This document shows, piece after piece, positions 23,983-32,204 of a stretch of 39,408 bases of DNA. How positions within the stretch are numbered: the first letter of the stretch is position 1; each line of letters starts with the position of its first letter. The stretch is from contig JAIXXN010000021.1 in NCBI GenBank assembly GCA_027490725.1, positions 1 to 39,408 on the forward strand. The letters are read 5' to 3'. The translations under genes were made by a program, and so were the position numbers. The notes below the pieces were generated by a model that worked only from the letters and a program-made list of their open reading frames with translations, had not been told where the DNA came from and made no database searches. Source of the stretch: Oxalobacteraceae bacterium (GTDB taxonomy: Bacteria; Pseudomonadota; Gammaproteobacteria; Burkholderiales; Burkholderiaceae_D).

Positions 23983-24534
23983 ATGACACCAGCAACCATC
24001 GTACTTCTGGCGCGCTACAACGCCGGCATGAACCAGCAGATGTACCAGGCGGCAGCGCGCCTGACGCAGGACGAACTGGGCGCAGACCGGCAAGCATTTT
24101 TTGGCTCCATCCTCGGCACCATGAACCACCTGCTGGTCGGCGACACCATCTGGCTGCGCCGCTTCGCCGGCCATCCTGCCGCCTACAGCAGTCTGGCACC
24201 GTTGCTGCAACAACCACCCGTCACAGGCCTGTCGCAAAGTTTTGGCAATGACCTGGCCACGCTGCAGGCTTACCGCAGCGAGCTCGATGCCATCATTCTG
24301 GACTGGGCACAGCAAGTCACGGCAGACGAACTGGCGCAGCCTTTCTCCTACCGCAACATCAAGGGCGAGGCCTACTGCAAACCCTTCGGCAGTCTGGTGC
24401 TGCACTTCTTTAACCACCAGACCCACCATCGCGGCCAGATCAGCACTTTGCTGTATCAGGCCGGCGTGGACATCGGCGTGACCGATCTGCCAGCATGGAT
24501 ACCGGCATGCGCCGACAGCGGGACACCAGCATGA
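23983..24534 (+). CDS. DinB family protein
   Basis: 183 aa from the ATG at 23983. A longer frame from 23893 would translate the tandem repeat and is less likely. This four-helix DinB/YfiT-type protein has the expected His residues for a metal site: NHLLVGDTIWLRRF in helix 2 and HFFNHQTHHRGQISTLL near the end. Family members include thiol-dependent enzymes (bacillithiol or mycothiol S-transferases) and proteins of unknown role. The name comes from DNA-damage induction in Bacillus and does not mean the DNA polymerase. The stop overlaps the next ATG (ATGA), so it is coupled to the dehydrogenase gene. Confidence 0.92.
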   Translation: MTPATIVLLARYNAGMNQQMYQAAARLTQDELGADRQAFFGSILGTMNHLLVGDTIWLRRFAGHPAAYSSLAPLLQQPPVTGLSQSFGNDLATLQAYRSELDAIILDWAQQVTADELAQPFSYRNIKGEAYCKPFGSLVLHFFNHQTHHRGQISTLLYQAGVDIGVTDLPAWIPACADSGTPA

Positions 24535-25595
24535 AGATCGCCGTCTACAGCGCCCAGCCCTACGACCGCCGCTTCCTCGAAGAAGCGCGCCTGCAGGCTA
24601 ACACTGCTGCCGCTGCAGCGACCAGTTCCGAATCCGCGACTGCTGCTATCAGCATCGAAGCAGCCTATTTTTCCGACGCCCTGACGCTCGACACCATCCC
24701 GCTGGCGCAAGGTTGCAGCGCCGTCTGCGTGTTCGTCAACGACCAGCTCGACGCTGCCGTGCTGGCAGCGCTGCATGCCAGCGGCGTGCGCGCCGTACTG
24801 CTGCGCTGCGCCGGTTTTAATAACGTCGACCTGCAAGCCGGCGCGCGCCTCGGGCTGTTCATGGCGCGGGTACCTGCCTACGCACCGGAAGCGGTCGCCG
24901 AGCATGCGCTGGCGCTGGTGATGACGCTGAATCGCCATACCCACCGCGCCTATGCGCGCGTCCGTGAAGGCAATTTCGCGCTGGACGGTTTGCTGGGCAT
25001 GACACTGCACGGCAAAACCGTCGGCATCGTCGGCGCCGGCCAGATCGGCGCGGCGGCAGCGCGCATCTTCCACGGCCTCGGTTGCCAGGTGCTAATCAGC
25101 GATCCAACGCCCCTGCCGCAACTGGCCGGGGTGGCGCAACAGGTACCACTCGAACAGCTACTGGCTGGTGCCGACATCATCTCGCTGCACTGCCCCCTGA
25201 TGGACAGCACCCGCCACATGATTAACGCCGCCAGTCTGGCGCGCATGAAGCCGGGCGCGATGCTGGTCAACACCTCGCGCGGTGGCCTGATCGATACTGC
25301 CGCCGTCATCGAAGCACTCAAATCGCGCCAGTTAGGCGCGCTGGCCATCGACGTTTATGAACAGGAGGCCAGCCTGTTCTTCCACGATCATTCCAGCGAC
25401 ATCATCGCCGACGACGTGTTCCAGCGCCTGCTGACCTTCCCGAACGTACTGGTCACCGGACATCAGGGCTTCTTCACCATTGAAGCCATGCGCGAAATTG
25501 CTGCCATCACCTATCGCAATCTGGACTGCTACCTGCAGCACCAGCCCTGCCCCAACCTGCTACCCGCAGGTGCCGCGGCGCCAGCGTCGCCCTAA
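24531..25595 (+). CDS. ldhA: D-lactate dehydrogenase (D-2-hydroxyacid dehydrogenase family)
   Basis: 354 aa from ATG 24531, which overlaps the DinB stop. The start KIAVYSAQPYDRRFLEEA matches fermentative LdhA. The NAD-binding loop is GIVGAGQIGAAAARIF and the following acidic residue is in ISDPT. The catalytic set is visible: Arg in NTSRGGLID, Glu in DVYEQE and His in VTGHQGFFTIEAM. The enzyme reduces pyruvate to D-lactate with NADH in the cytosol. It has a slightly longer Ala/Ser-rich loop (NTAAAAATSSESATAA) than E. coli LdhA. Substrate assignment is by sequence pattern; a related hydroxyacid cannot be excluded. Confidence 0.9.
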   Translation: MKIAVYSAQPYDRRFLEEARLQANTAAAAATSSESATAAISIEAAYFSDALTLDTIPLAQGCSAVCVFVNDQLDAAVLAALHASGVRAVLLRCAGFNNVDLQAGARLGLFMARVPAYAPEAVAEHALALVMTLNRHTHRAYARVREGNFALDGLLGMTLHGKTVGIVGAGQIGAAAARIFHGLGCQVLISDPTPLPQLAGVAQQVPLEQLLAGADIISLHCPLMDSTRHMINAASLARMKPGAMLVNTSRGGLIDTAAVIEALKSRQLGALAIDVYEQEASLFFHDHSSDIIADDVFQRLLTFPNVLVTGHQGFFTIEAMREIAAITYRNLDCYLQHQPCPNLLPAGAAAPASP

Positions 25596-25628
25596 GCGGC
25601 ATCGCTCACGCCAAAAAAGTGATCGCAA

Positions 25629-25650
25629 GGTAGCGGCGTTTGCCGCTACC
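25629..25650. terminator. Hairpin after ldhA
   Basis: GGTAGCGGC (25629-25637), loop GTTT, GCCGCTACC (25642-25650) form a perfect 9-bp stem 34 nt past the ldhA stop. No T-run follows in the plus direction, so it may be a 3'-end stabiliser or weak terminator. Confidence 0.4.
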
Positions 25651-25664
25651 ATCCACAGTCGCGA

Positions 25665-25693
25665 TTGTGCTGTGCCGTGCGGAGCGCTATACT
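25665..25693 (+). promoter_or_regulatory. Sigma-70-like promoter for the DUF3422 gene
   Basis: TTGTGC (25665-25670), 17-bp spacer, TATACT (25688-25693). It gives a predicted start near 25700 and a ~70-nt leader before the ATG at 25773. Confidence 0.55.
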
Positions 25694-25772
25694 GCACTGC
25701 AGCATTTCGCGTTTTCCGAGTCATATTGACTGCTTATTTTTTAAGCTAGTGCACCACTTCCCGGGGAAGCTC

Positions 25773-27152
25773 ATGTCTCTCGCTTACCGTAGCAACGCCG
25801 ATTTCGCCAGCCTGAATCACGCCATGCGGGTACCGCTGTCGGCGGAAATCCATTCGCGCCCCTTCCTGCAGTTGCAGGCACCTGAAAGCCTGACCCATTT
25901 CGCACTGTATGTGAAACAGGATCAGCCTTCGCAAAAACAGCACCGCGGCAGCCAGCACGCCATCCTGCAGCAACTGTGCATGCATTACGGTGTCGCCGTG
26001 CCACACGCGCAGGCGCGCTACTTCTTCCACGACTTCGGCCAGTTCCGCCTGAAGTGGGAGTGCCACACCGAGTTCGCCACCTACACCTTTGTCGAACAGG
26101 GCTCGCCCGGCACACCGTGCGAGCTGGCGCTGAACCAGACACCGCTGCAGCAAGTACCGCAGGAATGGCTGGCCAGCCTGCACGGCAAAATCATCGTCGC
26201 CGCTCACGTCCTGCTGTGTCAGGGTCAGGCCGATGATGCCGCTGGCACGGCCGCTATCCGCGCCCTGTTCCAGGCTAAGTCGCTGGTATGCAGCAATGTC
26301 GGCAGCGGCGCCGAAGTCTGGACCGATTTCCTGATCCAGCCAGATGGCTTCAGCCGCTTCGTGGTACGCGACCTGCAACTGCGCGAGTATCAGGCTGGCC
26401 GTCTGGTCGGCCGCCTACTGGAAATCGAAACCTACCGGATGATGGTGTTACTGGGACTGCCGCAAGCGGAAGCCACCCAGCCGGAACTGAATGGCATTGA
26501 AAACGAACTGGCCGACCTGACTGCCACGCTGGTGCAGGGCGACCGTCCGGACGGCCTGGCGGCGGAAGCGCACGAAGAACAGAGCTTGCTGCACCGGATT
26601 ACCAGTCTGGCCGCGCGACTGGAAAAACTCTCGGTCAGCAATAGCTACCGCTTCGCCGCCTCGCAGGCGTATTTCAGTCTGGTGCAGTCACGCATACAGG
26701 AATTGCGCGAAGTCCGCATCGAAGGCATGCCGACGTTGGCCGAGTTCATGGGCCGGCGACTGGCACCGGCGATGCACACCTGTACTTCGGTGGCGCGCCG
26801 GCAGGAAACGCTGGCCCAGCGTATCGCGCGTAGCAATGACCTGCTGCGCACCCGCGTCGGCATCGAGCAGGAACGCCAGAACCGCAAAATTCTGCAATCG
26901 CTGGACACCCGCGCGGCCCAGCAACTGCGCCTGCAGCAAGCCGTGGAAGGCCTGTCGGCGGTAGCGATTTCCTACTACACGCTGGGACTGATCGGCTACG
27001 CGGGCAAGGCCATGAAAGCAGCCAGCCTGCCCGTCAATCCGGACGTCCTGACCGGCATCGCCGTACCGCTGGTGATTACCGGCGTATGGCTAGGATTGCG
27101 GCGTCTGCATAACCGGCTTGGCAGCAAAGATGCCAAAGCGTCGGCGCACTGA
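25773..27152 (+). CDS. DUF3422 family membrane protein
   Basis: 459 aa from ATG 25773 (a longer upstream frame would cover the promoter). The N-terminal hallmark is HAMRVPLSAEIHSRPFLQLQAPESLTHFALY, as in DUF3422 (HP.R..L..E.HaRP...L..P....hla). A large soluble alpha/beta part follows. The C-terminus has a coiled-coil-like region and two membrane helices (LSAVAISYYTLGLIGYAGKAM and GIAVPLVITGVWLGLRRL). The function of the family is unknown; it is usually a single gene in proteobacteria. The C-terminal pair of helices suggests it is anchored to the inner membrane with the bulk in the cytosol. Confidence 0.93.
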   Translation: MSLAYRSNADFASLNHAMRVPLSAEIHSRPFLQLQAPESLTHFALYVKQDQPSQKQHRGSQHAILQQLCMHYGVAVPHAQARYFFHDFGQFRLKWECHTEFATYTFVEQGSPGTPCELALNQTPLQQVPQEWLASLHGKIIVAAHVLLCQGQADDAAGTAAIRALFQAKSLVCSNVGSGAEVWTDFLIQPDGFSRFVVRDLQLREYQAGRLVGRLLEIETYRMMVLLGLPQAEATQPELNGIENELADLTATLVQGDRPDGLAAEAHEEQSLLHRITSLAARLEKLSVSNSYRFAASQAYFSLVQSRIQELREVRIEGMPTLAEFMGRRLAPAMHTCTSVARRQETLAQRIARSNDLLRTRVGIEQERQNRKILQSLDTRAAQQLRLQQAVEGLSAVAISYYTLGLIGYAGKAMKAASLPVNPDVLTGIAVPLVITGVWLGLRRLHNRLGSKDAKASAH

Positions 27153-27164
27153 CGCCGCGGCGCA

Positions 27165-28007
27165 CTAGAGAGTAGGCTCGCTGAAGCGCTGCGCCAGAAA
27201 ACCGGCAATGCGCGACTGGGTGGTTTCCAGATACGGGATATTCAGATGGTCGGAATCGGGCACGATTTCGTCCGCATGGAGCTGGCCCAGTTGCGCCACC
27301 AGTAGGTCGGTGTGGCTATGCGGGACCACATCATCCTGCGCGGCACGCAGCACATAGGTCGGCGCCTTCAGATGCTGGGCATACTTCACCGACTCGAAGC
27401 GGTGCCGCAGCACATACTCCACCGGAATCGCCTTGAATTTGCGCTTGGCAATCGCCAGGATAGAATCGTAAGGCGTAATCAGCACGATGGCGTGCGCCGC
27501 GCGCTCCATCGCCACCTGCACTGCCACGCCGGAACCGAGACTGCGTCCCACCACCGCAATCCGCGCCGGATCCACATGATGGCGCTCGGCCAGCCAGTCG
27601 AACAGCATCCGGCCATCTTCGACGAAATGCGTTTCGGCCGGATCACCGTGCGATTCGCCATAACCGCGATAGTTCATGGCCAGTACCGCCATGCCGGGGA
27701 ATAGCTTGCCCGCATCGCGCGCCACCCACGACACTTCTTCCGAACGTCCGCCGAAATAGATCACCGCCGGATGCGGGCCGTGGATCGGTGGCGTCATCAG
27801 CCAGCCCGAAAGGCGGGTGCCGTCCTTGGCGCGGATCACCACAGGACGGGTGCGATGGCCGCTGCTGTATGGCCGCAGCACTTCGCGCTTGCTCCCGAGT
27901 GGATTAAACAGCAGGCGTTTCTGGCTGGCGGCCACCGCCGCGGTCAGACCTACCCACAGCACACTGGCGATACCGGCTAGTCCGGCGACTTTTTTCGTAT
28001 GTTTCAT
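27165..28007 (-). CDS. Membrane-anchored alpha/beta hydrolase
   Basis: 280 aa. An N-terminal uncleaved or cleaved hydrophobic segment (VAGLAGIASVLWVGLTAAVAA) suggests a periplasm-facing or membrane-anchored protein. The alpha/beta-hydrolase core has the nucleophile elbow GRSLGSG, an acidic residue in RAAQDDVVP and a His in PDSDHLNIPYL, forming a Ser-Asp-His triad. MNYRGYGESHGDP is the oxyanion-side loop, as in BEM46/YqjT-type hydrolases. The substrate is unknown. It converges on the DUF3422 gene and is divergent from the second hydrolase; the ATG at 28007 is the natural start before the signal. Confidence 0.9.
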   Translation of the reverse strand: MKHTKKVAGLAGIASVLWVGLTAAVAASQKRLLFNPLGSKREVLRPYSSGHRTRPVVIRAKDGTRLSGWLMTPPIHGPHPAVIYFGGRSEEVSWVARDAGKLFPGMAVLAMNYRGYGESHGDPAETHFVEDGRMLFDWLAERHHVDPARIAVVGRSLGSGVAVQVAMERAAHAIVLITPYDSILAIAKRKFKAIPVEYVLRHRFESVKYAQHLKAPTYVLRAAQDDVVPHSHTDLLVAQLGQLHADEIVPDSDHLNIPYLETTQSRIAGFLAQRFSEPTL

Positions 28008-28099
28008 GGCGAGGCGGAACTCCTGATGGCAGCACCGTCTACAGATGGGGGAGTGTGGCCGTTTTCACAAGTGCCACGCCTTCGCTACGCGCTTGCACG

Positions 28100-28105
28100 T
28101 ATAAT
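28100..28105 (+). promoter_or_regulatory. Likely -10 element for the second hydrolase gene
   Basis: A perfect TATAAT lies 28 nt before the ATG at 28134. No good -35 is seen at the right distance, so the element may depend on an activator. Confidence 0.4.
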
Positions 28106-28133
28106 ATGCGCTCTTTTTTTGCCCGGTCCAAGT

Positions 28134-28907
28134 ATGAAACCTGCTGTCGTTCTGCTGCATAGTTCTATGAGTTCCAAAGCCCAGTGGGGCGAACTGGTAT
28201 CGCAATTAAGCGACAGCTACCGCTGCATCGCGGTTGACCTGCTTGGCTACGGCGCTACCCCCTTCCCTGCCGACGTCGATGAAGACTATCAGCACACGCT
28301 GGCCCACGAGATCGACGCCGTCAATGCCAGCATCGCCGCCACCCTGGAACCGGGCGAAGCGTTTCACCTGATCGGCCACTCCTACGGTGGCGCCTCGGCC
28401 CTGCACATGGCACGCCGTATGCCGCAGCGGGTGCTATCACTGAGCGTATTCGAGCCGGTGGCCTTCCACCTGCTGCCAGCGCAGCATCCGGCGCGTGCCG
28501 AAATCGTCGCCGTCGTCGCACGCATCAACGCCAGCGCCAGCGCGCAGGACGCCACCCGCATCTTCATCGACTACTGGAACCGTGCCGGCGCGTTTGACGC
28601 CGCACCGGCTGCGGCACAGGAAAAAATGACGGCCATGATCGCCAAAGTAAAACTGGACTTCCAGGCCTTGCTGGGCGAAGCGGCCACGCTGGCCGAGCTG
28701 TCCGCGCTGAGCATGCCCGCGCTGGTCATGTCCGGCCAGAACAGCCCTGCCTCTACCCGCCTGCTGGCCGAACAGCTGGCGCAAGCCCTGCCCAACGCCA
28801 GCGCCGTGACCACCCGGGGCGGCCACATGGCGCCGATCACCCACGCCGCCGTGGTCAATCCCGCCATCGTCAACTTCCTCAGCAACGCCGAAATCACCGC
28901 CGGCTAA
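28134..28907 (+). CDS. Alpha/beta fold hydrolase
   Basis: 257 aa from ATG 28134; the longer frame from 27999 would read through the promoter and overlap the divergent gene. The fold starts at once with PAVVLLHSSMSSKAQW (HS oxyanion loop). It continues with DLLGYGATPFP, the nucleophile elbow LIGHSYGGASAL, a likely acidic residue after VMSGQNSPAS and the catalytic His in RGGHMAPITH. There is no signal peptide, so it should be cytosolic. It resembles esterases/lactonases of the general hydrolase group; the substrate is not predictable. Confidence 0.9.
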   Translation: MKPAVVLLHSSMSSKAQWGELVSQLSDSYRCIAVDLLGYGATPFPADVDEDYQHTLAHEIDAVNASIAATLEPGEAFHLIGHSYGGASALHMARRMPQRVLSLSVFEPVAFHLLPAQHPARAEIVAVVARINASASAQDATRIFIDYWNRAGAFDAAPAAAQEKMTAMIAKVKLDFQALLGEAATLAELSALSMPALVMSGQNSPASTRLLAEQLAQALPNASAVTTRGGHMAPITHAAVVNPAIVNFLSNAEITAG

Positions 28908-29052
28908 ACCGGCACCTGCGGGAGTACTGCGCCATCCGGAGATGGGCCAACTGCTTGCCGCGACTGTTCGTTGTGGCGAAGGGTTGAGCGTCGCGCCACC
29001 ATCACAACCGGTTCGGCCGTCGCTGAAAGTTCAGATTAGAGCCTCATCGATC

Positions 29053-29724
29053 TCAGGTAGTTTCCGTTGCGAGTAAGTGACCGACCTTCACCAGTATCAG
29101 GCACCCCTGTTCACTGTAAGGCTGGTGCACACTCAGATGGGGACTGCGTAACCAGGTACCGGCCGGATAATCGCCCAGTTCATCCTGAAAGACGCCTTCC
29201 AGTACAAAGATTTCTTCGCCACCGAAATGGCAATGCTGCTTGAAATGCGTACCGGGCGCCCAGCGCACCAGCGCGGTATGACGGGATTCGAATTGGTCCA
29301 GTGGTAGTACCGACAGGCCTTCCACCATCCCGCCCGACCATGCAGCCGTGCCGGTATCAATCACGACGCGCTGCTGATCCTCGGGCACCATATGGCGCAG
29401 TTTGACCAGAATCGTGCAGCCATCAACCGTGAACGGTGCGTGCTGTGACAGGGGTGGGTTCTTCACATACGTACCCGGACCATAGCTGCCGTATTCGTCG
29501 TTGAAATCGCCCTCGAGCACAAAAAACTCTTCGCCCAGTTCATGGCGATGACTGAAGAACTTCGAAGCTGGGGCATAGCGCACGATGCTGGTGGCACGCG
29601 CCACTTCGTCGCCGTCACGCTCGATCAGTTTGCGTTCGATACCAGCCACCGGCGACGCCACCCAGGGTAACGCACTGGTATGCACCACAGCGCGCAGCGT
29701 CAAGTCGGAATGCAGTTTAATCAT
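29053..29724 (-). CDS. Double cupin (ChrR-like) protein
   Basis: 223 aa from ATG 29724 (upstream in-frame ATGs to 29799 would overlap the preceding gene). It contains two successive cupin modules. Module one: FFSHRHELGEEFFVLEGDFNDEYGSYGPGTYVKNPPLSQH. Module two: FKQHCHFGGEEIFVLEGVFQDELGDYPAGTWLRSPHLSVH. Each has HxH, Glu and a later His, a complete metal site. The pattern resembles the C-terminal domain of ChrR, the anti-sigma factor, but the zinc-binding anti-sigma domain is absent. It is the last gene of a minus-strand operon starting at 31469. A GGTGTACTGG element lies just before its start. Confidence 0.88.
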   Translation of the reverse strand: MIKLHSDLTLRAVVHTSALPWVASPVAGIERKLIERDGDEVARATSIVRYAPASKFFSHRHELGEEFFVLEGDFNDEYGSYGPGTYVKNPPLSQHAPFTVDGCTILVKLRHMVPEDQQRVVIDTGTAAWSGGMVEGLSVLPLDQFESRHTALVRWAPGTHFKQHCHFGGEEIFVLEGVFQDELGDYPAGTWLRSPHLSVHQPYSEQGCLILVKVGHLLATETT

Positions 29725-29728
29725 CGTT

Positions 29729-29738
29729 CCAGTACACC
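29729..29738 (-). promoter_or_regulatory. Second copy of the GGTGTACTGG motif
   Basis: On the minus strand GGTGTACTGG lies a few bases before the cupin start codon. The same ten bases occur at 21949-21958 upstream of the LysE exporter. A shared regulator is possible; chance or ribosome-site overlap is not excluded. Confidence 0.3.
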
Positions 29739-29740
29739 AA

Positions 29741-30367
29741 TCAATAGGCAGGGAAAACATAGGGGGAGAGGATGGCCACGCAGGCATGCACGTCATCACA
29801 CGGGCAGCCGCTGGTACCAGACAAGAATTTACTCATACTGGTGTAGGCAAAGCTACCCCCATCAAGACGGAACATATCGGCCAGTTCACCGGTCTTTTCA
29901 AAGCCGCAGCGCTGATACAGCCCGATGGCGGGCAAGTTCACCGACAGCACCTGCAGGTCGATCCATGCCAGCCCTGCCTCGTCGCGCGCCCATGCGCAGG
30001 CATGCGCGATCAGCCGCTGACCCAGTCCGATTCTGCGCGCCGAACGATCGACGCCCATCCCCAGCAGACAGCGGTGCGCGGCCGGCGGTTCGGGACGGGC
30101 ACGCAGATCGACATGACCAAGCAGGCGGCCGTCAGGCGCAAAAGCACCCCACAGGCGGCGCCAGCCCGGACCAGCCAGTGGCAGCGCGAGGCCGGTGCGG
30201 AAATTGTGCGCCAGCTCGGGCGGCAAACGCGATTGCTGGCGTGACAGCGGCTGAAAATACACCTGTCCATCCGCACCGTTATCGGCCAGATGGTCGTTCA
30301 GATAGTGCGCAAAGTCGTCGAAGCCAGCCAGCTCGATCGGCCGGATCGCAATCTGGTCCAGCACCAT
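29741..30367 (-). CDS. GNAT family N-acetyltransferase
   Basis: 208 aa from ATG 30367, which overlaps the stop of the GST gene (TAATG). GNAT motif A is GMGVDRSARRIGLGQRLIAHACAWA (R-x-x-G-x-G/A acetyl-CoA loop in modified form RRIGLGQRL). Motif B is NLPAIGLYQRCGFEKTGELADMF. The last ~25 residues (SGTSGCPCDDVHACVAILSPYVFPAY) are an unusual Cys-containing extension. The substrate is unknown. It lies in the lipoprotein-GST-GNAT-cupin operon. Confidence 0.88.
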   Translation of the reverse strand: MVLDQIAIRPIELAGFDDFAHYLNDHLADNGADGQVYFQPLSRQQSRLPPELAHNFRTGLALPLAGPGWRRLWGAFAPDGRLLGHVDLRARPEPPAAHRCLLGMGVDRSARRIGLGQRLIAHACAWARDEAGLAWIDLQVLSVNLPAIGLYQRCGFEKTGELADMFRLDGGSFAYTSMSKFLSGTSGCPCDDVHACVAILSPYVFPAY

Positions 30368-31017
30368 TAGGCCACGCCGTTCCGGCAATGCAGCGCAAAG
30401 CCGACGTTATCACGCTGCGCCAGCCGTTCCAGATAGGCCGCCACGCCAGGATAATCGGGGCGCGCCATCGGCGTCATACTCCAGCGGTTGGCGGACAGAC
30501 CCAGCACCACGTCGGCCAGCGTGAACTGTGGCCCCGTCACGTACTGCCCGGTGCGCGCCAGTTGCCGCTCCAGTATGCCCATGTGATGATGCCAGTTGCT
30601 GATGCTGGCCGCGATGGCCGTCGCATCCGTGTGATTCGGGCTGTTACGCACCAGCGCCATGAATGCGTAGCGCCACGAGTTATTCAGTTCGCCCGCCTGC
30701 CAGTCCATCCACTGCTCTACCAGCGCGCGCGCTGCGGTATCGGCTGGCAGCAGATCGGTACGGCCATGCTTAGCCGCCAGATAGCGGCAGATGGTATTCG
30801 ATTCCCACAGCGTAGTCGGGCCATCGATAATCACCGGCACCATCGCATTCGGATTCAGGGCAAGGAATTCCGGCGTATTAGTGGCGCGAAAACCGGCGCC
30901 CCAGTCTTCCTGCTCGTACGATACGCCAAGTTCGGCGCAGGTCCACAGGACTTTACGGACGTTGATCGAGGTGGTCTTGCCGAGTACTTTCAACATGGGA
31001 TAGGGAATGGCTAGCAT
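30367..31017 (-). CDS. Glutathione S-transferase, GstB-like
   Basis: 216 aa. The N-terminal thioredoxin-like domain is LKVLGKTTSINVRKVLWTCAELGVSYEQEDWG, with NPNAMVPVIIDGPTTLWESNTICRYLAAKHG containing the cis-Pro (VP) and glutathione-binding ESN. The C-terminal helical domain begins RALVEQWMDWQAGELNNSWRYAFMALVRN, very like E. coli GstB, which detoxifies electrophiles. The start may be ATG 31017 (overlapping the upstream stop as TGATG) or the internal Met8 at 30996. It is cytosolic and coupled with both neighbours. Confidence 0.92.
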   Translation of the reverse strand: MLAIPYPMLKVLGKTTSINVRKVLWTCAELGVSYEQEDWGAGFRATNTPEFLALNPNAMVPVIIDGPTTLWESNTICRYLAAKHGRTDLLPADTAARALVEQWMDWQAGELNNSWRYAFMALVRNSPNHTDATAIAASISNWHHHMGILERQLARTGQYVTGPQFTLADVVLGLSANRWSMTPMARPDYPGVAAYLERLAQRDNVGFALHCRNGVA

Positions 31018-31469
31018 CAGAGGATCTGGATCTGTGCCGGATCCGACACCCGCAGGTGGGTCTGGAAGTAGTATTTATCGCTGCGCCGGCCTTCATCGTC
31101 GAAGAACCAGATCGTCACGCGGCGGGTCGGACCTTTGACCAGCAGATGCTTGCCACGCGCAAAAGCGGCCAGCGGCCCGCCAAACTTCGCTTCCACCTGC
31201 GCCAGCACTTCGGCCGGAATCTCCAGCGAGACATTGCGCTGATCGCGGTAATCCTTCTCGGAGTTCAGGTAAGTGAAACCGTTCTGAGTGCCGATGCCGC
31301 GCACCTGCAGATCGACGGTCACATACACTGGCTGCGGCGCCACATCGGCCGCCATCACAATCGCCTGCTGCGGCGGGATCGCCTCCTTCTGCACGGGCAC
31401 CTGCGTGGCGCATCCGGCTAACAGCAATGTCAGGAACAGCGCTTTCATCTTCGCCAAAGTATTCTCCAT
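31017..31469 (-). CDS. Small lipoprotein of unknown function
   Basis: 150 aa with a lipobox LLAGCAT, giving a lipidated Cys at residue 20 (or 13 if translation starts at Met8, 31448). Asp is not at +2, so outer-membrane sorting is expected. The mature part is beta-rich (VYVTVDLQVRGIG, RRVTIWFFDDEGRRSDKYYFQTHLRV). I do not recognise the family. Its stop overlaps the GST ATG (TGATG), making it the first gene of a four-gene operon. Confidence 0.75.
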   Translation of the reverse strand: MENTLAKMKALFLTLLLAGCATQVPVQKEAIPPQQAIVMAADVAPQPVYVTVDLQVRGIGTQNGFTYLNSEKDYRDQRNVSLEIPAEVLAQVEAKFGGPLAAFARGKHLLVKGPTRRVTIWFFDDEGRRSDKYYFQTHLRVSDPAQIQIL

Positions 31470-31616
31470 GATTCAATATCCAAGCGTATCCGCCAATTCC
31501 GTGTGGCGGCCATACGGTGATTCTAGCGCAGGCGCCAGTTCGCAGACTACAGCATAACCCAGCCGGCGCTTCATGCTAAAGTTGCTTGCTTGCCTGAGGC
31601 TCGCGCCCGGGTTTTT

Positions 31617-31664
31617 CCACGATATTGCCCACGATCTTACCCACGATCTTACCCAACTTCTCGC
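31617..31664. repeat. 12-bp tandem repeat, three good copies and one degenerate
   Basis: Units CCACGATATTGC, CCACGATCTTAC, CCACGATCTTAC and a decayed CCAACTTCTCGC end 22 nt before the GNAT start. It has the same period and position as the repeat before the DinB gene, but a different sequence. Confidence 0.8.
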
Positions 31665-31686
31665 CAACAATATTCCTGCACCGCCC

Positions 31687-32151
31687 ATGAAGATTAGCCT
31701 CGAATCCCCCAATCAGCCCGACGTCCGCCAGCTCATTCAGGAACTCGATGATTACCAGATCCCGCTCTACCCTGCGGAAAGCCATCATGGCGTGGATATT
31801 GGCGTGCTGGAGCAGCCGAATGTGCTGTTTGGCGTGGTTCGCAACGAGGCCGGTGTCGCCGTGGCCTGCGGTGCCATCGTCCTCGAAGCCGACTACGGCG
31901 AATTGAAACGCATGTACACCAGCCCCGCGCAGCGCGGTCAGGGTCTGGCGCGCCGCCTGCTGGCGTTCCTGGAAGGCGCAGCGCAGGCACGCGGCTGCCA
32001 CGCCTTTGCGCTGGAAACCGGTTATCTGCAAACCGAGGCCATTACGCTCTACCAGCGCTGCGGCTACAGCCTTTGCGGGCCGTTCGGCGATTATCTGGAA
32101 GATCCGAACAGCGTTTTCATGCGCAAGACAATTCTTTCCGCAAGTTTGTAA
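31687..32151 (+). CDS. GNAT family N-acetyltransferase
   Basis: 154 aa from ATG 31687; the longer frame from 31573 would translate the tandem repeat. The GNAT fold is clear: GVAVACGAIVLE as beta-4 region, LKRMYTSPAQRGQGLARRLLAFLE as motif A with the acetyl-CoA loop RGQGLA, and TEAITLYQRCGYSLCGPFGDY as motif B. It resembles small generic acetyltransferases (PhnO/YjgM-like). The substrate is unknown. A single gene, divergent from the lipoprotein operon. Confidence 0.9.
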   Translation: MKISLESPNQPDVRQLIQELDDYQIPLYPAESHHGVDIGVLEQPNVLFGVVRNEAGVAVACGAIVLEADYGELKRMYTSPAQRGQGLARRLLAFLEGAAQARGCHAFALETGYLQTEAITLYQRCGYSLCGPFGDYLEDPNSVFMRKTILSASL

Positions 32152-32204
32152 GAAATCCGGCTGACGCATGACTACCTAGTGATGAACAGCAAACACCACA
32201 CTAG

